Positions 36,201-47,566 of a DNA stretch of 64,000 nucleotides are shown piece by piece. The notes beneath the pieces were generated by a model. That model saw nothing but the letters and a program-made list of their open reading frames with translations, was not told the origin of the DNA and made no database searches. Source of the DNA: Schoenoplectus triqueter (taxonomy: Eukaryota > Streptophyta > Magnoliopsida > Poales > Cyperaceae); assembly GCA_964058805.1 (NCBI GenBank), contig CAXKVV010000847.1:26394-90393 (forward strand), given 5' to 3'. The translations under genes were made by a program, and so were the position numbers. Numbering within the stretch: position 1 is the stretch's first letter; every line of letters starts with the position of its first letter.

Positions 36201-39200
36201 TTTTGCGCGCCCGGACTCGTTTTCGGCGGTCTCGAGGGCGTCGGGTCCCGTTTTCATGTTTTGCGCGATCGGACTTGTTTTCGGCGGTACCGAGCTCGTC
36301 GGGTCCCGGATTCATTTTCGACGGTATCGAGGGCGTCGGGTATCGTTTTCATGTTATGCGTGCCCGAACTCATTTTCGGCTGTACCGAGGGCGTCGTGTC
36401 CCGTTTTCATGTTTTGCGCGCCCGGACTCATTTTCGGCGATATCGAGGGTGTCGGGTCTCGTTTTCACGTTTTGCGCGCTCGGACTCGTTTTCGTCGGTA
36501 CCGAGGTTGTCGGGTCCCGTTTTCATGTTTTGCGAGCCCGGACTCGTTTTCGGCGATTTCGAGGGCGTGGGGTCCCGTTTTCGGTGGTATCGAGGGCGTC
36601 AGGTATCGTTTTCATGTTTTGCGCGCCCGGACTCGTTTTGGGCGGTCTCAAGGGCGTCGGGTCCCGTTTTCGGCGGTATCGAGGGCGTCGGGTATCGTTT
36701 TCATGTTTTGCGCGCCCGAACTCATTTTCAGCGGTACCGAGGGCGTCGGGTCCCGTTTTGATGTTTTGCGCGCCCGGACTCGTTTTCGGCGGTACCGAGG
36801 GCGTCGGGTCCCGTTTTCACATTTTGCGCGCCCGGACTCGTTTTCGGCGGTACCGAGGTTGTCGGGTCCCGTTTTAATGTTTAGTGCGCCCGGACTCATT
36901 TTCGTCGGTCTTGAGGGCGTCGGGTCCCGTTTTCGGCGGTATCGAGGGCGTCGGGTATCGTTTTCATGTTTTGCGCGAAAGAACTCATTTTCGGCGGTAC
37001 CGAGGGCGTCGGGTCCCGTTTTAATGTTTTGCGCGCCCGGACTCATTTTCGGCGGTACCGAGGGCGTCGGGTCCCGTTTTCATGTTTTGCGCGCCCGGAC
37101 ACGTTTTCGGCGGTACCGTGGGCGTCGGGTCCTGTTTTCATGTTTTCGTGCCCGGACACGTTTTCGGCGGTACCGTGGGCGTCGGGTCCTGTTTTCATGT
37201 TTTAGGCGCCCGGACTCGTTTTCGGCGGTAGCGAGGGTGTCGGGTCCCGTTTTCATGTTTTGCGCGCCCGGACTCGTTTTCGGCGGTACCGAGGGCGTCG
37301 GGTCCCGTTTTCATGTTTTGCGCTCCCGGACTCATTTTCGGCGGTACCGAGGGCGTCGGGTCCCATTTTAATGTTTTGTGCGCCCGGACTCGTTTTCGGC
37401 GGTCTCGAGGGCGTCGGGTCCCGTTTTCATGTTTTGCGCGCCCGGACTTATTTTCAGCGGTACCGAGCTCGTCGGGTCCCGGATTCATTTTCGACGGTAT
37501 CGAGGGCGTCGGGTATCGTTTTCATGTTATGCGTGCCCGAACTCATTTTCGGCTGTACCGAGGGCGTCGTGTCCCGTTTTCATGTTTAGCGCGCCCGGAC
37601 TCTTTTTCGGCGATATCGAGGGTGTCGGGTCCCGTTTTCACGTTTTGCGCGTTCGGACTCGTTTTCGTCGGTACCGAGGTTGTCGGGTCCCGTTTTCATG
37701 TTTTGCGAGCCTGGACTCGATTTCGGCGATATCGAGGGCGTGGGGTCCCGTTTTCGGTGGTATCGAGGGCGTCGGGTATCGTTTTGATGTTTTGCGCGCC
37801 CGGACTCGTTTTCGGCGGTTTCGAGGGCGTCGGGTCCCGTTTTCGGCGGTATCGAGGGCGTCGGGTATCGTTTTCATGTTTTGTGCGCCCGAACTCATTT
37901 TCAGCGGTACCGAGGGCGTCGGGTCCCGTTTTCATGTTTTGCGCGCCCGGACTCGTTTTCTGGGGTACCGAGGGCGTCGGGTCCCGTTTTCACATTTTGC
38001 GCGCCCGGACTCGTTTTCGGCGGTATCGTGGGCGTCGGGTATCGTTTTCATGTTTTGCGCGCCCGAACTCATTTTCGGTGGTACCGAGGGCGTCGGGTCC
38101 CGTTTTCACATTTTGCGCGCCCGAACTCGTTTTCGGCGGTACCGAGGTTGTCGGGTCCCGTTTTAATGTTTTGTGCGCCCGGACTCGTTTTCGGCGGTCT
38201 TGAGGGCGTCGGGTCCCGTTTTCGGCGGTATCGAGGGCGTCGGGTATCGTTTTCATGTTTTGCGCGAAATAACTCGTTTTCGGCGGTACCGAGGGCGTCG
38301 GGTCCCGTTTTAATGTTTTGCGTGCCCGGACTCATTTTCGGCGGTACCGAGGGCGTCGGGTCCCGTTTTTACATTTTGCGCGCCCGGACTCGTTTTCGGC
38401 GGTACCGAGGGCGTCGGGTCCCGTTTTAATGTTTTGTGCGCCCGGACTCGTTTTCGGCGGTCTTGAGGGCATCGGGTCCCGTTTTCGGCGGTATCGAGGG
38501 CGTCGGGTATCGTTTTCATGTTTTGCGCGCCCGAACTCATTTTCGGCGGTACCGAGGGCGTCGGGTCCCGTTTTCATGTTTTGCGCGCCCGGATTCATTT
38601 TCGGCGATACCGAGGGCGTCGGGTCCTGTTTTAATGTTTTGTGCGCCCGGACTCGTTTTCGGCGGTCTTGAGGGCGTCGGGTCCCGTTTTCGGCGGTGTC
38701 TAGGGCGTCGGGTATCGTTTTCATGTTTTGCGCGCCCGGACTCGTTTTCGGCGGTCTCGAGGGCGTTGGGTCCCGTTTTAATGTTTTGCGCGCCCGGACT
38801 CATTTTCGGCGGTACCGAGGAAGTCGGGTCTCGTTTTCATGATTTGCGCGCCCGGACACGTTTTCGGCGTACCGTGGGCGTCGGGTCCTGTTTTCATGTT
38901 TTGTGCGCCCGGACTCGTTTTCGGCGGTCTCGAGGGCGTCGGATCCCGTTTTCGGCGGTATCGAGGGCGTCAGGTATCGTTTTCATGTTTTGCGCGCCCG
39001 AACTCATTTTCGGTGGTACCGAGGGCGTCGGGTCCCGTTTTCATGTTTTGTCCGCCCGGACTCGTTTTCGGCGGTACCGAGGGCGTGGGGTTCCGTTTTC
39101 ATGTTTTGCGCGCCCAGACTCGTTTTCGGCGGTATCGAGGTCGTCGGGTCACGTTTTCATGTTTTTCGCGCCCGGACTCGTTTTCGGCGGAACCGAGGGC

Positions 39201-39429
39201 GTCGGGTCCCATTTTCACGTTTTGCGCGCCCGGACTCGTTTTCGACGTTACCGAGGAAGTCGGGTATCGTTTTTATGTTTTGCGCGCCCGGAATCGTTTT
39301 CGGCGGTACCGAGGGCGTCGGGTCCTATTTTCACGTTTTGCGCGCCCGGACTCGTTTTCGGCGATATCGAGGGCGTCAGGTCCCGTTTTCATGTTTTGCG
39401 CGCCCGGACTCGTTTTCGGCGATACCGAG

Positions 39430-40010
39430 GGCGTCGGGTCCCGTTTTCATGTTTTGCGCGCCCGGACTCATTTTCGGCGGTCTCGAGGGCGTCGGGTCCC
39501 GTTTTCATGTTTTGCGCCCCCGGACTCGTTTTCGGCGGTACCGAGGGCGTCTGGTCCCGTTTTAATGTTTTGCGCGCCCGGACTCGTTTTCGGCGGTCTC
39601 GAGGGCGTCGGGTCCCGTTTTCATGTTTTGCGCGCCCGGACTCGTTTTCGGCGGTACCGAGGGCGTCGGGTCCCGTTTTCATGTTTTGCGCGCCCGGACT
39701 CGTTTTCGGCGGTACCGAGGGCGTCGGGTCCCGTTTTCCTGTTTTGCGCGCCCGGACTCATTTTCGGCGGTCTCGAGGGCGTCGGGTCCCGTTTTCATGT
39801 TTTGCGCCCCCGGACTCGTTTTCGGCGGTACCGAGGGCGTCTGGTCCCGTTTTAATGTTTTGCGCGCCCGGACTCGTTTTCGGCGGTCTCGAGGGCGTCG
39901 GGTCCCGTTTTCATGTTTTGCGCGCCCGGACTCGTTTTCGGCGGTACCGAGGGCGTCGGGTCCCGTTTTCATGTTTTGCGCGCCCGGACTCGTTTTCGGC
40001 GGTACCGAGG
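39430..40010 (+). repeat. 290-bp five-monomer higher-order repeat, two tandem copies
   Basis: A unit containing the monomer with TTTTGCGCCCC and the monomer with GAGGGCGTCTGG occurs at about 39430-39719 and again 290 bp later. 290 equals 5 x 58, so whole monomers were duplicated. Differences are few, for example TTTTCATG versus TTTTCCTG near 39736. Confidence 0.8.
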
Positions 40011-41845
40011 GCGTCGGGTCCCGTTTTCATGTTTTGCGCGCCCGGACTCGTTTTCGGCGGTCTCGAGGGCGTCAGGTCCCGTTTTAATGTTTTGCGCGCC
40101 CGGACTCGTTTTCGGCGGTACCGAGGGCGTCGGGTCACGTTTTCATGTTTTGCGCGCCCGGACTCGTTTTCGGCGGTACCGAGGGCGTCGGGTCACGTTT
40201 TCATGTTTTGCGCGCCCGGACTCGTTTTCGGCGGTACCGAGGGCGTCGGGTCCCGTTTTAAGGTTTTGCGCGCCCGGACTCGTTTTCAGCGGTACCGAGG
40301 GCGTCGGGTCCCGTTTTAATGTTTTGTGCGCCCGGACTCGTTTTCAACGGTCTTGAGGGCGTCGGGTCCCGTTTTCGGCGGTATCGAGGGCGTCGGGTAT
40401 CGTTTTCATGTTTTGCGCGAACGAACTCGTTTTCAGCGGTACCGAGGGCGTCGGGTCCGGTTTTCATGTTTTCCGCGCCCGAAGTAGTTTTCGGCGGTCT
40501 CGAGGGTGTCGGGTCCCGTTTTAATGTTTTGCGCGCCCGGACTCATTTTCGGCGGAACCGAGGGCGTCGGGTCCCGTTTTTATGTTTTGCGCGCCCGGAC
40601 ACGTTTTCGGCGGTATCGTGGGCGTCGGGTCTCGTTTTCATGTTTTGCGCTCCCGGACTCATTTTCGGCGGTACCGAGGGCGTTGGGTCTCGTTTTCTTG
40701 TTTTGCGCTACCGGACTCGTTTTCGGCGGTACCGAGAGCATCGCGTCCTGTTTTCACGTTTTGCGCGCCCGGACTCGTTTTCGGCGATATCGAGGGCGTC
40801 GGGTCTCGTTTTCACGTTTTGCGCGCCCGAACTCATTTTCGGCGGTACCGAGCTCGTCGGGTCCCAGACTCATTTTCGGCGGTATCGAGGGCGTCGGGTA
40901 TCGTTTTCATGTTTTTGCGCGCCCGAACTCATTTTCGGAGGTACCGAGGGCGTCGGGTCCCGTTTTCATGTTTTGCGCGCCCGGACTCGTTTTCGGCGGT
41001 ACCGAGGGCGTCGGGTCCCGTTTTCATGTTTTGCGCGCCCGAACTCATTTTCGGCGGTACCGAGGGCGTCGGGTCTCGTTTTCATGTTTAGCGCTCCCGG
41101 ATTCGTATTCGGCGGTACCGAGGGCGTTGGGTCCCGTTTTCACGTTTTGCGCGCTGGGACTCGTTTTCGGCGGTACTGAGGTTGTCGGGTCCCGTTTTCA
41201 TGTTTTGCGCGCCCGGACTCGTTTTCGACGATATCGAGGGCGTCAGGTCCCGTTTTAATGTTTTGCGCGCCCGGACTCATTTTCGGCGGTCTCGAGGGCG
41301 TCGGGTCCCGTTTTCGGCGGTATCGAGGGCGTCGGGTATAGTTTTCATTTTTTGCGTGCCCGAACTCATTTTCGGCGATACCGAGGGCGTCGGGTCCCGT
41401 TTTAATGTTCTGCTTGCCCGGACTCGTTTTCGGTGGTCTCGAAGGAGTCGGGTCCCGTTTTCGGCGGTACCGAGGGCGTCGTGTCTCATTTTCTTGTTTT
41501 GCGCGCCCGGACTCATTTTCGGCGGTACCCAGGGCGTCGGGTCCTGTTTTCGTGTTTTGCGCGCCCGGACTCGTTTTAGACGGTACCGGGGGCCTCGGGT
41601 CCCGTTTTCAAGTATTGCGCGCCCGGACTCGTTTTCGACGGTACCGAGGGCGTCGGGTATCGTTTTAATGTTTTGCGCGCCCGAACTCATTTTCGGCGGT
41701 ACCAAGGGCGTCAGGTCCCATTTTCATGTTTTGCGCGCCCGGACTCGTTTTCGGCGATACCGAGGGCATCGGGTCCTGTTTTCATGTTTTGTGCGCCCGG
41801 ACTCGTTTTCGGCGGTCTCGAGGGCGTCGGGTCCCGTTTTCGGCG

Positions 41846-41850
41846 GTATC
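41846..41850. other. target site duplication, left copy
   Basis: GTATC immediately before the 5' LTR; the same five bases follow the 3' LTR. Removing the element and one copy restores a normal satellite monomer (GGCGGTATC then GAGGGCG), which proves insertion into a pre-existing array. Confidence 0.95.
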
Positions 41851-42512
41851 TGATGGCGATCAAGTCATGGCAGGTCTACAGGTGAACAATCATGATCAAG
41901 GAAGCAAGTTCTGGACCAGTTCTCAGTTTGAAGAACCAGGCCCAAGTCATATTTACATTTAATTTACGAAATAGCAGCTTTCTGGACAGATTCGTACTGG
42001 GCCAGTATTTTGGGCATAACTCTCTCATAATAACTCGGATTTGGGTGATTCAAATTTCTGTAATCAGATGATGAACTGGACAATCTTTTTTGTGTTTTGA
42101 GTTTCTCCAGATTCCAGAGTCGTCTTGGTCGAAATCTCGTGTCAATTGAGCGTGGTTACTGAGGAGCCAGCCAGCATTTAGTTTCTTGGAACTTGTCTTT
42201 GAGTCTTTCTATGTTTTAATTATATTTTGCAATTAGCATAAGTAGTTAATGTTATTTTTATTGTGTTTTGATATTTGCAAAAATAGTTAAGGAGTTATTA
42301 ATTAGTAGGAAGTTTCTAGAGTTGAGTTGTATGGCTATATAAAGCCTAATTTCTGAATGTAAACTCACTTGTTGAATTATTATGAAAAAGTTTATCTTGA
42401 GTTGAGTTTATCTCCTCTTTTATCCTGCTGTGATTTGAGAGTATCCTCCAGTTGTGATTTTATAGTTGAACCTGTGCGTGTCCTTGGACGATTCATAGCT
42501 CGAACGCTATCA
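41851..42512 (+). repeat. 5' LTR of full CRM-like element
   Basis: The LTR is 662 bp, starts TGATGGCG and ends CTATCA. Its first 112 bp carry the same codons that end pol in the 3' LTR (stop at 41960-41962), here without an upstream frame. A TATATAAA box at 42336-42343 would start the genomic RNA in the last 150 bp. It differs from the 3' LTR at about 16 positions and has three extra bases in the GTTAAGGAGTT region near 42290. Confidence 0.96.
42336..42343 (+). promoter_or_regulatory. TATA box of 5' LTR
   Basis: TATATAAA within GGCTATATAAAGCC, conserved at the same place in the other two CRM LTRs. It would drive the element's own full-length RNA. Confidence 0.65.
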
Positions 42513-42514
42513 GT

Positions 42515-42526
42515 TGGTATCAGAGC
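42515..42526 (+). other. primer-binding site, tRNA-iMet
   Basis: TGGTATCAGAGC lies two bases after the 5' LTR end and is complementary to the 3' end of plant initiator tRNA-Met, the usual primer for chromovirus-type elements. The match runs 12 bases before it diverges. Confidence 0.93.
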
Positions 42527-42538
42527 AGCAGGCGAAGG

Positions 42539-45500
42539 ATGGTGCGACGTAGTGCTCGTGTCAATCCTCCTGAAGGAAACCAGTAAGCCGATCGAGATAT
42601 TGAGTTGAACGAGTTGAGGCAGCATGTGAAACAACTCCAAGAGCGTCTAGCGCGTGTGGAGGCCGCTGGGAACAACCGCGATGATTCCTATCGTGGCTCA
42701 GATGGCGAAACTTATGGTGACGATGATGCGGAGTTCAACCCCTTCCACGACAACCACACCTTGGTGTCCAGTGATGAAGAGGCTCTCCATCAAAATCACA
42801 CCCGAAGAAACCAGCAATTTCGACGGGCTTTTGATCTAAAAGCGGATATTCCTGTGTACGAGGGGCGCATACAACCCGATGAGTTCATAGATTGGCTCAA
42901 TACGGTTGAACGTGTCTTTGAATACCAAGATGTCCCTGAGGAAGAAAAGGTGAAGATTGTTTCCATCAAATTAAAGAAGCATGCATCTATTTGGTGGGAG
43001 CAGTTGAAAATGAAGCGACCCCGTGAGGGTAAGCAAAAAATCAAAACATGGGAAAAGATGGTGAAAGAGTTACAAAAGAAGTTTCTGCCGGAAGGGTACT
43101 TGCAAGAGGTCTTTTTTCAACTTCATGGCTTTGTTCAAGGTGATAAAACTGTGGCAGATTACACTGAAGAACTTGATCACCTCATGTTGAAATGTGGCGT
43201 TGTTGAGCCCGAAGAACAAACCATTGCACGATATCTTTGTGGCCTTCGCAAGGAGATTCATGATGTGGTAACTTTACAGCCCTTTATCTCTTATCATGAT
43301 GTGTTTAAACTTGCCACAAAAGTTGAAAAACAACTCAAGGAGAAAGAAGTCAGAAAAACAGCGAGCTTTGGTGGTAGCCGAGTTCTCAATCGAGGCCATC
43401 CAACAAGTCATGGGAGCAGTACGCAATCAGCCAAACCAACATCAAGTGCAGTGGCCAAATTTTCAGCAAAAACCGCAACCGCAGGACCCTCTAAACCAGC
43501 CCCTAAAGCTGTTCAATGCTATCGGTGCAAAGGGTACGGTCACATCATGTCCGAGTGCCCAAACCAGCGGGTATTTACCATTGTTGAAGAACCCCTAGAA
43601 GAGGAACAAACAGATTTTGATTCTCCACCCGTGTTTGATGAGGCAGCAGATGAGGAGGATGTCATTTATGGAGATACGGGTGAGATGTTGGTGATTAGGC
43701 GTGTGCTGAATTCCAGTCCCGTTCAAGATGATGTGTGGCTCCGTAACAATATCTTCCATACACGATGCACCTCTCATGGGAAGGTATGCGATGTTATCAT
43801 TGATAGCGGGAGTTGTGAGAATGTTGTTTCTGAAATTATGGTACAAAATTTGCCGCTTAAAACTGAAAAGCACCCAAAACCGTACAAACTCTCTTGGTTG
43901 GAAAAGGGTAAATGTGTGCAAGTTGACCAGCGTTGTTTGGTTAATTTTTCTATTGGTGAGAAGTACCGAGATGAGGTATGGTGTGATGTAGTTCCTATGG
44001 ATGCTTGTCATTTACTTTTGGGGAGGCCTTGGCAGTTTGATAGAAAGGTACACCATGACGGTTTTAAAAACACTTATTCTTTTGAGCTGGATGGTGCTAA
44101 GATTACTTTAGGTCCTTCTAGAATGGAAATGAAATCTAAACCAGCCCTCAAAGATAGCAATTTCATTCTCTCAAAATCTGAATTTACTGAAATTTTTGAA
44201 GAATCCCAAATAGCCTTTGCATTGGTGGTGAAAGAAGTTAAGGGTGACAGAAGTACTCTAATACCCGGACCAGTGGTACCTTTACTTGAACAATTTCAGA
44301 ACCTTATTCCAGATGAAATTCCAGCAGGTTTACCTCCAATGAGGAGTGTGCAACACTGCATAGATTTTGTTCCTGGTGCAGTTTTGCCAAACAAAGTAGC
44401 CTACCGAATGAACCCAACAGAAAATGCCGAGTTACAGCGGCAAGTAGATGAGTTGTTGAGAAAGAGTTTGGTGCGTGAAAGCATGAGTCCTTGTGCAGTT
44501 CCAGCCTTGCTTGTGCCAAAGAAAGATGGTTCTTTTCGCATGTGTGTGGATAGTAGAGCGGTCAACAAGATTACTATCAAGTATCGCTTCCCTATTCCTC
44601 GTCTAGATGACATGCTAGATCAGCTCCATGGTGCTAGTGTGTTTTCAAAGATTGATCTTAGAAGTGGGTACCATCAGATTCGTATGAGGCCTGGTGATGA
44701 ATGGAAGACGGCATTTAAGACCCGTGATGGATTGTTTGAGTGGTTGGTGATGCCATTCGGACTCTCTAATGCTCCTAGTACTTTTATGAGAATAATGAAT
44801 TTGGTGTTTAAGTCTTTTATTGGCAGATTTGTGGTGGTCTATTTTGATGATATACTCGTGTATAGCACGGATAAAGAAGAGCATTTGGAACACCTTCGCC
44901 AAGTCTTTGAAGTGCTAGCTGAACAGAAACTCTACATCAACCTCAAGAAGTGCGAGTTTCTAACCAGCAACTTGGTGTTTCTAGGCTATGTGGTTTCAGC
45001 TGAGGGTATTCATGTTGATCCTTCTAAGGTGGATGCAATTGTTTCATGGCCAATACCAACCAACATTCACGATGTGAGGAGTTTTCATGGACTGGCCTCA
45101 TTTTATCGCCGGTTCATTCGAGATTTCAGCACTCTTGTCTCTCCAATCACCGAGTGCTTGAAAGGAGGAGTATTCAAATGGACAAAGGAAGCTGAAAAGA
45201 GCTTTCAACTCATCAAGGAGAAGATGACAGCAGCCCCAATTCTTACTTTGCCCAACTTTGAGAATATTTTTGAGCTTGAATGTGATGCATCTGGTGTTGG
45301 CATTGGTGCGGTTCTCAATCAAGAAGGTCGACCTATTGCCTTCTTTAGTGAAAAGCTTTCAGATTCACGTAAGAACTACACTACATATGACAAGGAGTTC
45401 TATGCAATTGTCCGAGCTCTTGGGCATTGGAGACACTACCTCATTTCCAAGGAGTTCATTCTCTACTCCGACCATGAGGCGCTGAAGTTCATAAATGGGC

Positions 45501-47014
45501 AGCACAAGCTCAAACCAAGGCATGCAAGGTGGGTGGAATTTTTACAAGGCTACACATTCCACATCAAGCATAAAAGTGGTGCTTCAAATCAAGTGGCGGA
45601 TGCTTTAAGTAGGAGGCATTCTTTGCTGTCCACAATGAAGGTAAATGTTCTTGGGTTTGAAGTGATCAAGGAGTTGTATTCTGATGATGAGTTCTTTGGA
45701 ATGATAAAAGCTGAATGTGCAAAAGGGACATATAAAGAATTTATGGTGAATGATGGATATATTTTCTATGGCAACCGTTTGTGCGTACCGAATTATTCTT
45801 TGAGGTGGCAGATCATTAAAGAGGTTCATGATGGTGGGTTAAGTGGTCATTTTGGACGAGATAAAGCTGGTGCATTACTCCAAGACCGTTTCTATTGGCC
45901 TAAAATGATGAAGGATGTGAACCATTACATTTTGAGATGTAGAACTTGCCATCTAGCAAAAATAAAGTCTCAAAATTCTGGACTTTACACTCCCCTTCCT
46001 GTTCCTAATGTACGGTGGGAAGATGTGAGCATGGACTTTGTGATGGGATTGCCCCGAACTCAACGCAGCAAAGATTCAATCATGGTGGTGGTTGATCGGT
46101 TCTCTAAAATGGCGCACTTTGTTCCTTGTGCAAAAACGATGGATGCCACTAACATAGCTGATCTTTATTTCAAGGAGATAGTGAAGTTGCATGGCATTCC
46201 AAATACCATAACATCTGACAGAGACCCGAAGTTTGTTGGGCATTTTTGGAGAACACTTTGGCGTAAGATGGGTACAAAGCTGCAGTTTAGTTCAGCCTAT
46301 CATCCTCAAACCGATGGCCAAACTGAGATTGTGAATCGGAGTTTGGGCAATCTATTGAGAAGCTTGGTGGGTGATAACATACGCCAATGGGACCTTGTTC
46401 TACCTCAAGCTGAATTCGCTTACAACAGGTCCAACAGCAAGACGACAGGTGAAAGCCCTTTTGAAGTGGTGTATGGATGCAATCCAAAGACTCCTCTTGA
46501 TATTGTGTCATTGCCAATCAACCATAGCTATAGTGGAGATGCAGATGAGCGTGCTAAAGCAATCAAGGACTTGCATGAACAAGTCAGCAAGAGGATTGAG
46601 AAGCAAAATCAGAAGTATGAAAGACAAGCTAACAAGCACCGAAGGGCTGTGATTTTCAAAGAAGGTGATCTTGTGTGGGTGCATTTGAGCAAGGAGAGAT
46701 TTCCACCTGGACGCAATGCAAAGCTCAAGCACCGTGGTGATGGACCGTTTAAAATATTGCAGCGCATAGGTGACAATGCTTACAAGGTGGAGCTTCCCGG
46801 AGATTATGGTGTTTCATCCACATTCAATGTGAAGGATCTTTCTCCATACCATGGCGAAAATGAGCCGAACTCGTGGGCGAGTTCTTTTCAACCAGGGGAG
46901 AATGATGGCGATCAAGTCATGGCAGGTCTACAGGTGAACAATCATGATCAAGGAAGCAAGTTCTGGACCAGTTCTCAGTTTGAAGAACCAGGCCCAAGTC
47001 ATATTTACATTTAA
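42539..47014 (+). CDS. gag-pol: gag-pol polyprotein of CRM-like element, with a stop at codon 16
   Basis: A single polyprotein for capsid and replication enzymes. The natural ATG is taken as 42539, 12 bp after the primer site. An in-frame TAA (42584-42586) follows 15 codons, and the frame is then open to the TAA at 47012-47014. Residues counted from 42605 show: Gag core about 95-215; CCHC knuckle C305, C308, H313, C318; aspartic protease DSG 400-402; RT about 590-800 with D684 and YFDD 746-749; RNase H about 865-1005 with D894, E931, D956, D999; integrase zinc domain H1075, H1082, C1112, C1115; integrase triad D1144, D1205, E1241 (exact D,D35E); GPY/F module at 1380-1382. The final 36 residues are encoded inside the 3' LTR and correspond in position to the CR-type tail known from CRM integrases; that identity is inferred. 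All catalytic residues are intact, so only the early stop argues against function. Readthrough or downstream initiation cannot be excluded; no in-frame ATG occurs in the next 130 or so codons. Confidence 0.92.
46894..46902 (+). other. polypurine tract
   Basis: AGGGGAGAA abuts the 3' LTR and would prime plus-strand synthesis. It lies within the pol reading frame (codons for the Gly-Glu-Asn stretch), so one sequence serves both as coding sequence and as primer. Confidence 0.85.
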
Positions 47015-47561
47015 TTTACGAAACAGCAGCTTTCTGGACAGATTCATACTGGGCTAGTATTTTAGGCATAACTCTCTCATAATAACTCGGATTTGGGTGA
47101 TTCAAATTTCTGTGATCAGATGATGAACTGGACAATCTTTTTTGTGTTTTGAGTTTCTCCAGATTCTAGAGTCTTCTTGGTCGAAATCTCGTGTCAAGTG
47201 AGCGTGGTTACTGAGGAGCCAGTCAGCATTTAGTTTCTTGGAACGTGTCTTTGAGTCTTTCTATTTTTTAATTATATTTTGGAATTAACAGAAGTAGTTA
47301 ATGTTATTTTTATTGTGTTTTGATATTTGCAAAAATAGTTGAGTTATTAATTAGTAGGAAGTTTCTAGAGTTGAGTTGTATGGCTATATAAAGCCTAATT
47401 TCTGAATGTAAACTCACTTGTTGAATTATTATGAAAAAGTTTATCTTGAGTTGAGTTTATCTCCTCTTTTATCCTGCTGTGAGTTGAGAGTATCCTCCAG
47501 TTGTGATTTTATAGTTGAACGTGTGCGTGTCCTTGGACGATTCATAGCTCGAACGCTATCA
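46903..47561 (+). repeat. 3' LTR of full CRM-like element
   Basis: The LTR is 659 bp, TGATGGCG to CTATCA. Pol continues into it for 112 bp, to the stop at 47012-47014. It lacks the AAG present in the 5' LTR (near 47340). Its TATATAAA box at 47385-47392 points out into satellite array 4. Confidence 0.96.
47385..47392 (+). promoter_or_regulatory. TATA box of 3' LTR, reading out into satellite
   Basis: TATATAAA, the same context as in the 5' LTR. A transcript starting shortly downstream would run about 150 bp of LTR and then enter stop-free satellite from 47562. Confidence 0.6.
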
Positions 47562-47566
47562 GTATC
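47562..47566. other. target site duplication, right copy
   Basis: GTATC directly after the 3' LTR terminal CA, identical to 41846-41850. Satellite continues in register (GAGGGCG). Confidence 0.95.

Larger units (their letters stand above)
30204..41850 (+). repeat. 58-bp satellite array 3
   Basis: Satellite in the same orientation. The left part (30.2-36 kb) is diverse and rich in 37-bp GAGCTCG units (near 33765, 34260, 34590, 35440, 36025, 36290, 37470, 40855); a single 46-bp unit lies near 30890. Local copying is visible: about 35200-35460 recurs 588 bp on, and about 36250-37050 recurs 1173 bp on. The stretch 39430-40320 is the most homogeneous, made almost entirely of consensus 58-mers, with a 290-bp (five-monomer) unit repeated twice in tandem at about 39430-40010. 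The last 1.7 kb (about 40100-41850) resembles 48900-51000 on the other side of the full CRM element. The array is interrupted at 41850 by the CRM insertion and resumes in phase at 47562. Confidence 0.96.
41851..47561 (+). mobile_element. full-length CRM-like (chromovirus) Ty3/gypsy retrotransposon
   Basis: A complete 5711-bp element: 5' LTR 662 bp, tRNA-iMet primer site, one gag-pol frame, polypurine tract, 3' LTR 659 bp, and a perfect 5-bp target duplication (GTATC) in a satellite monomer. Several features match what is known for group A CRM elements, which target centromeric chromatin: LTRs opening TGATGG, a single gag-pol frame, pol order protease-RT-RNase H-integrase, and a pol end that overlaps the 3' LTR. 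I did not recognise a canonical chromodomain, so the lineage call rests on architecture and the RT/integrase sequence. The LTRs differ by about 16 substitutions plus one 3-bp indel (about 2.4%), suggesting insertion of the order of one to two million years ago at commonly used plant rates. An early stop in gag probably makes it non-autonomous. Confidence 0.93.

Noticed and set aside
42605..42607. TTG as the true start of CRM gag-pol
   Set aside because: An ATG lies 66 bp upstream in the same frame at the expected place after the primer site; the TTG is only where an automatic caller would begin after the stop.
43595..44011. Minus-strand open frame opposite the CRM protease region
   Set aside because: Shadow of the gag-pol frame, without conserved features.
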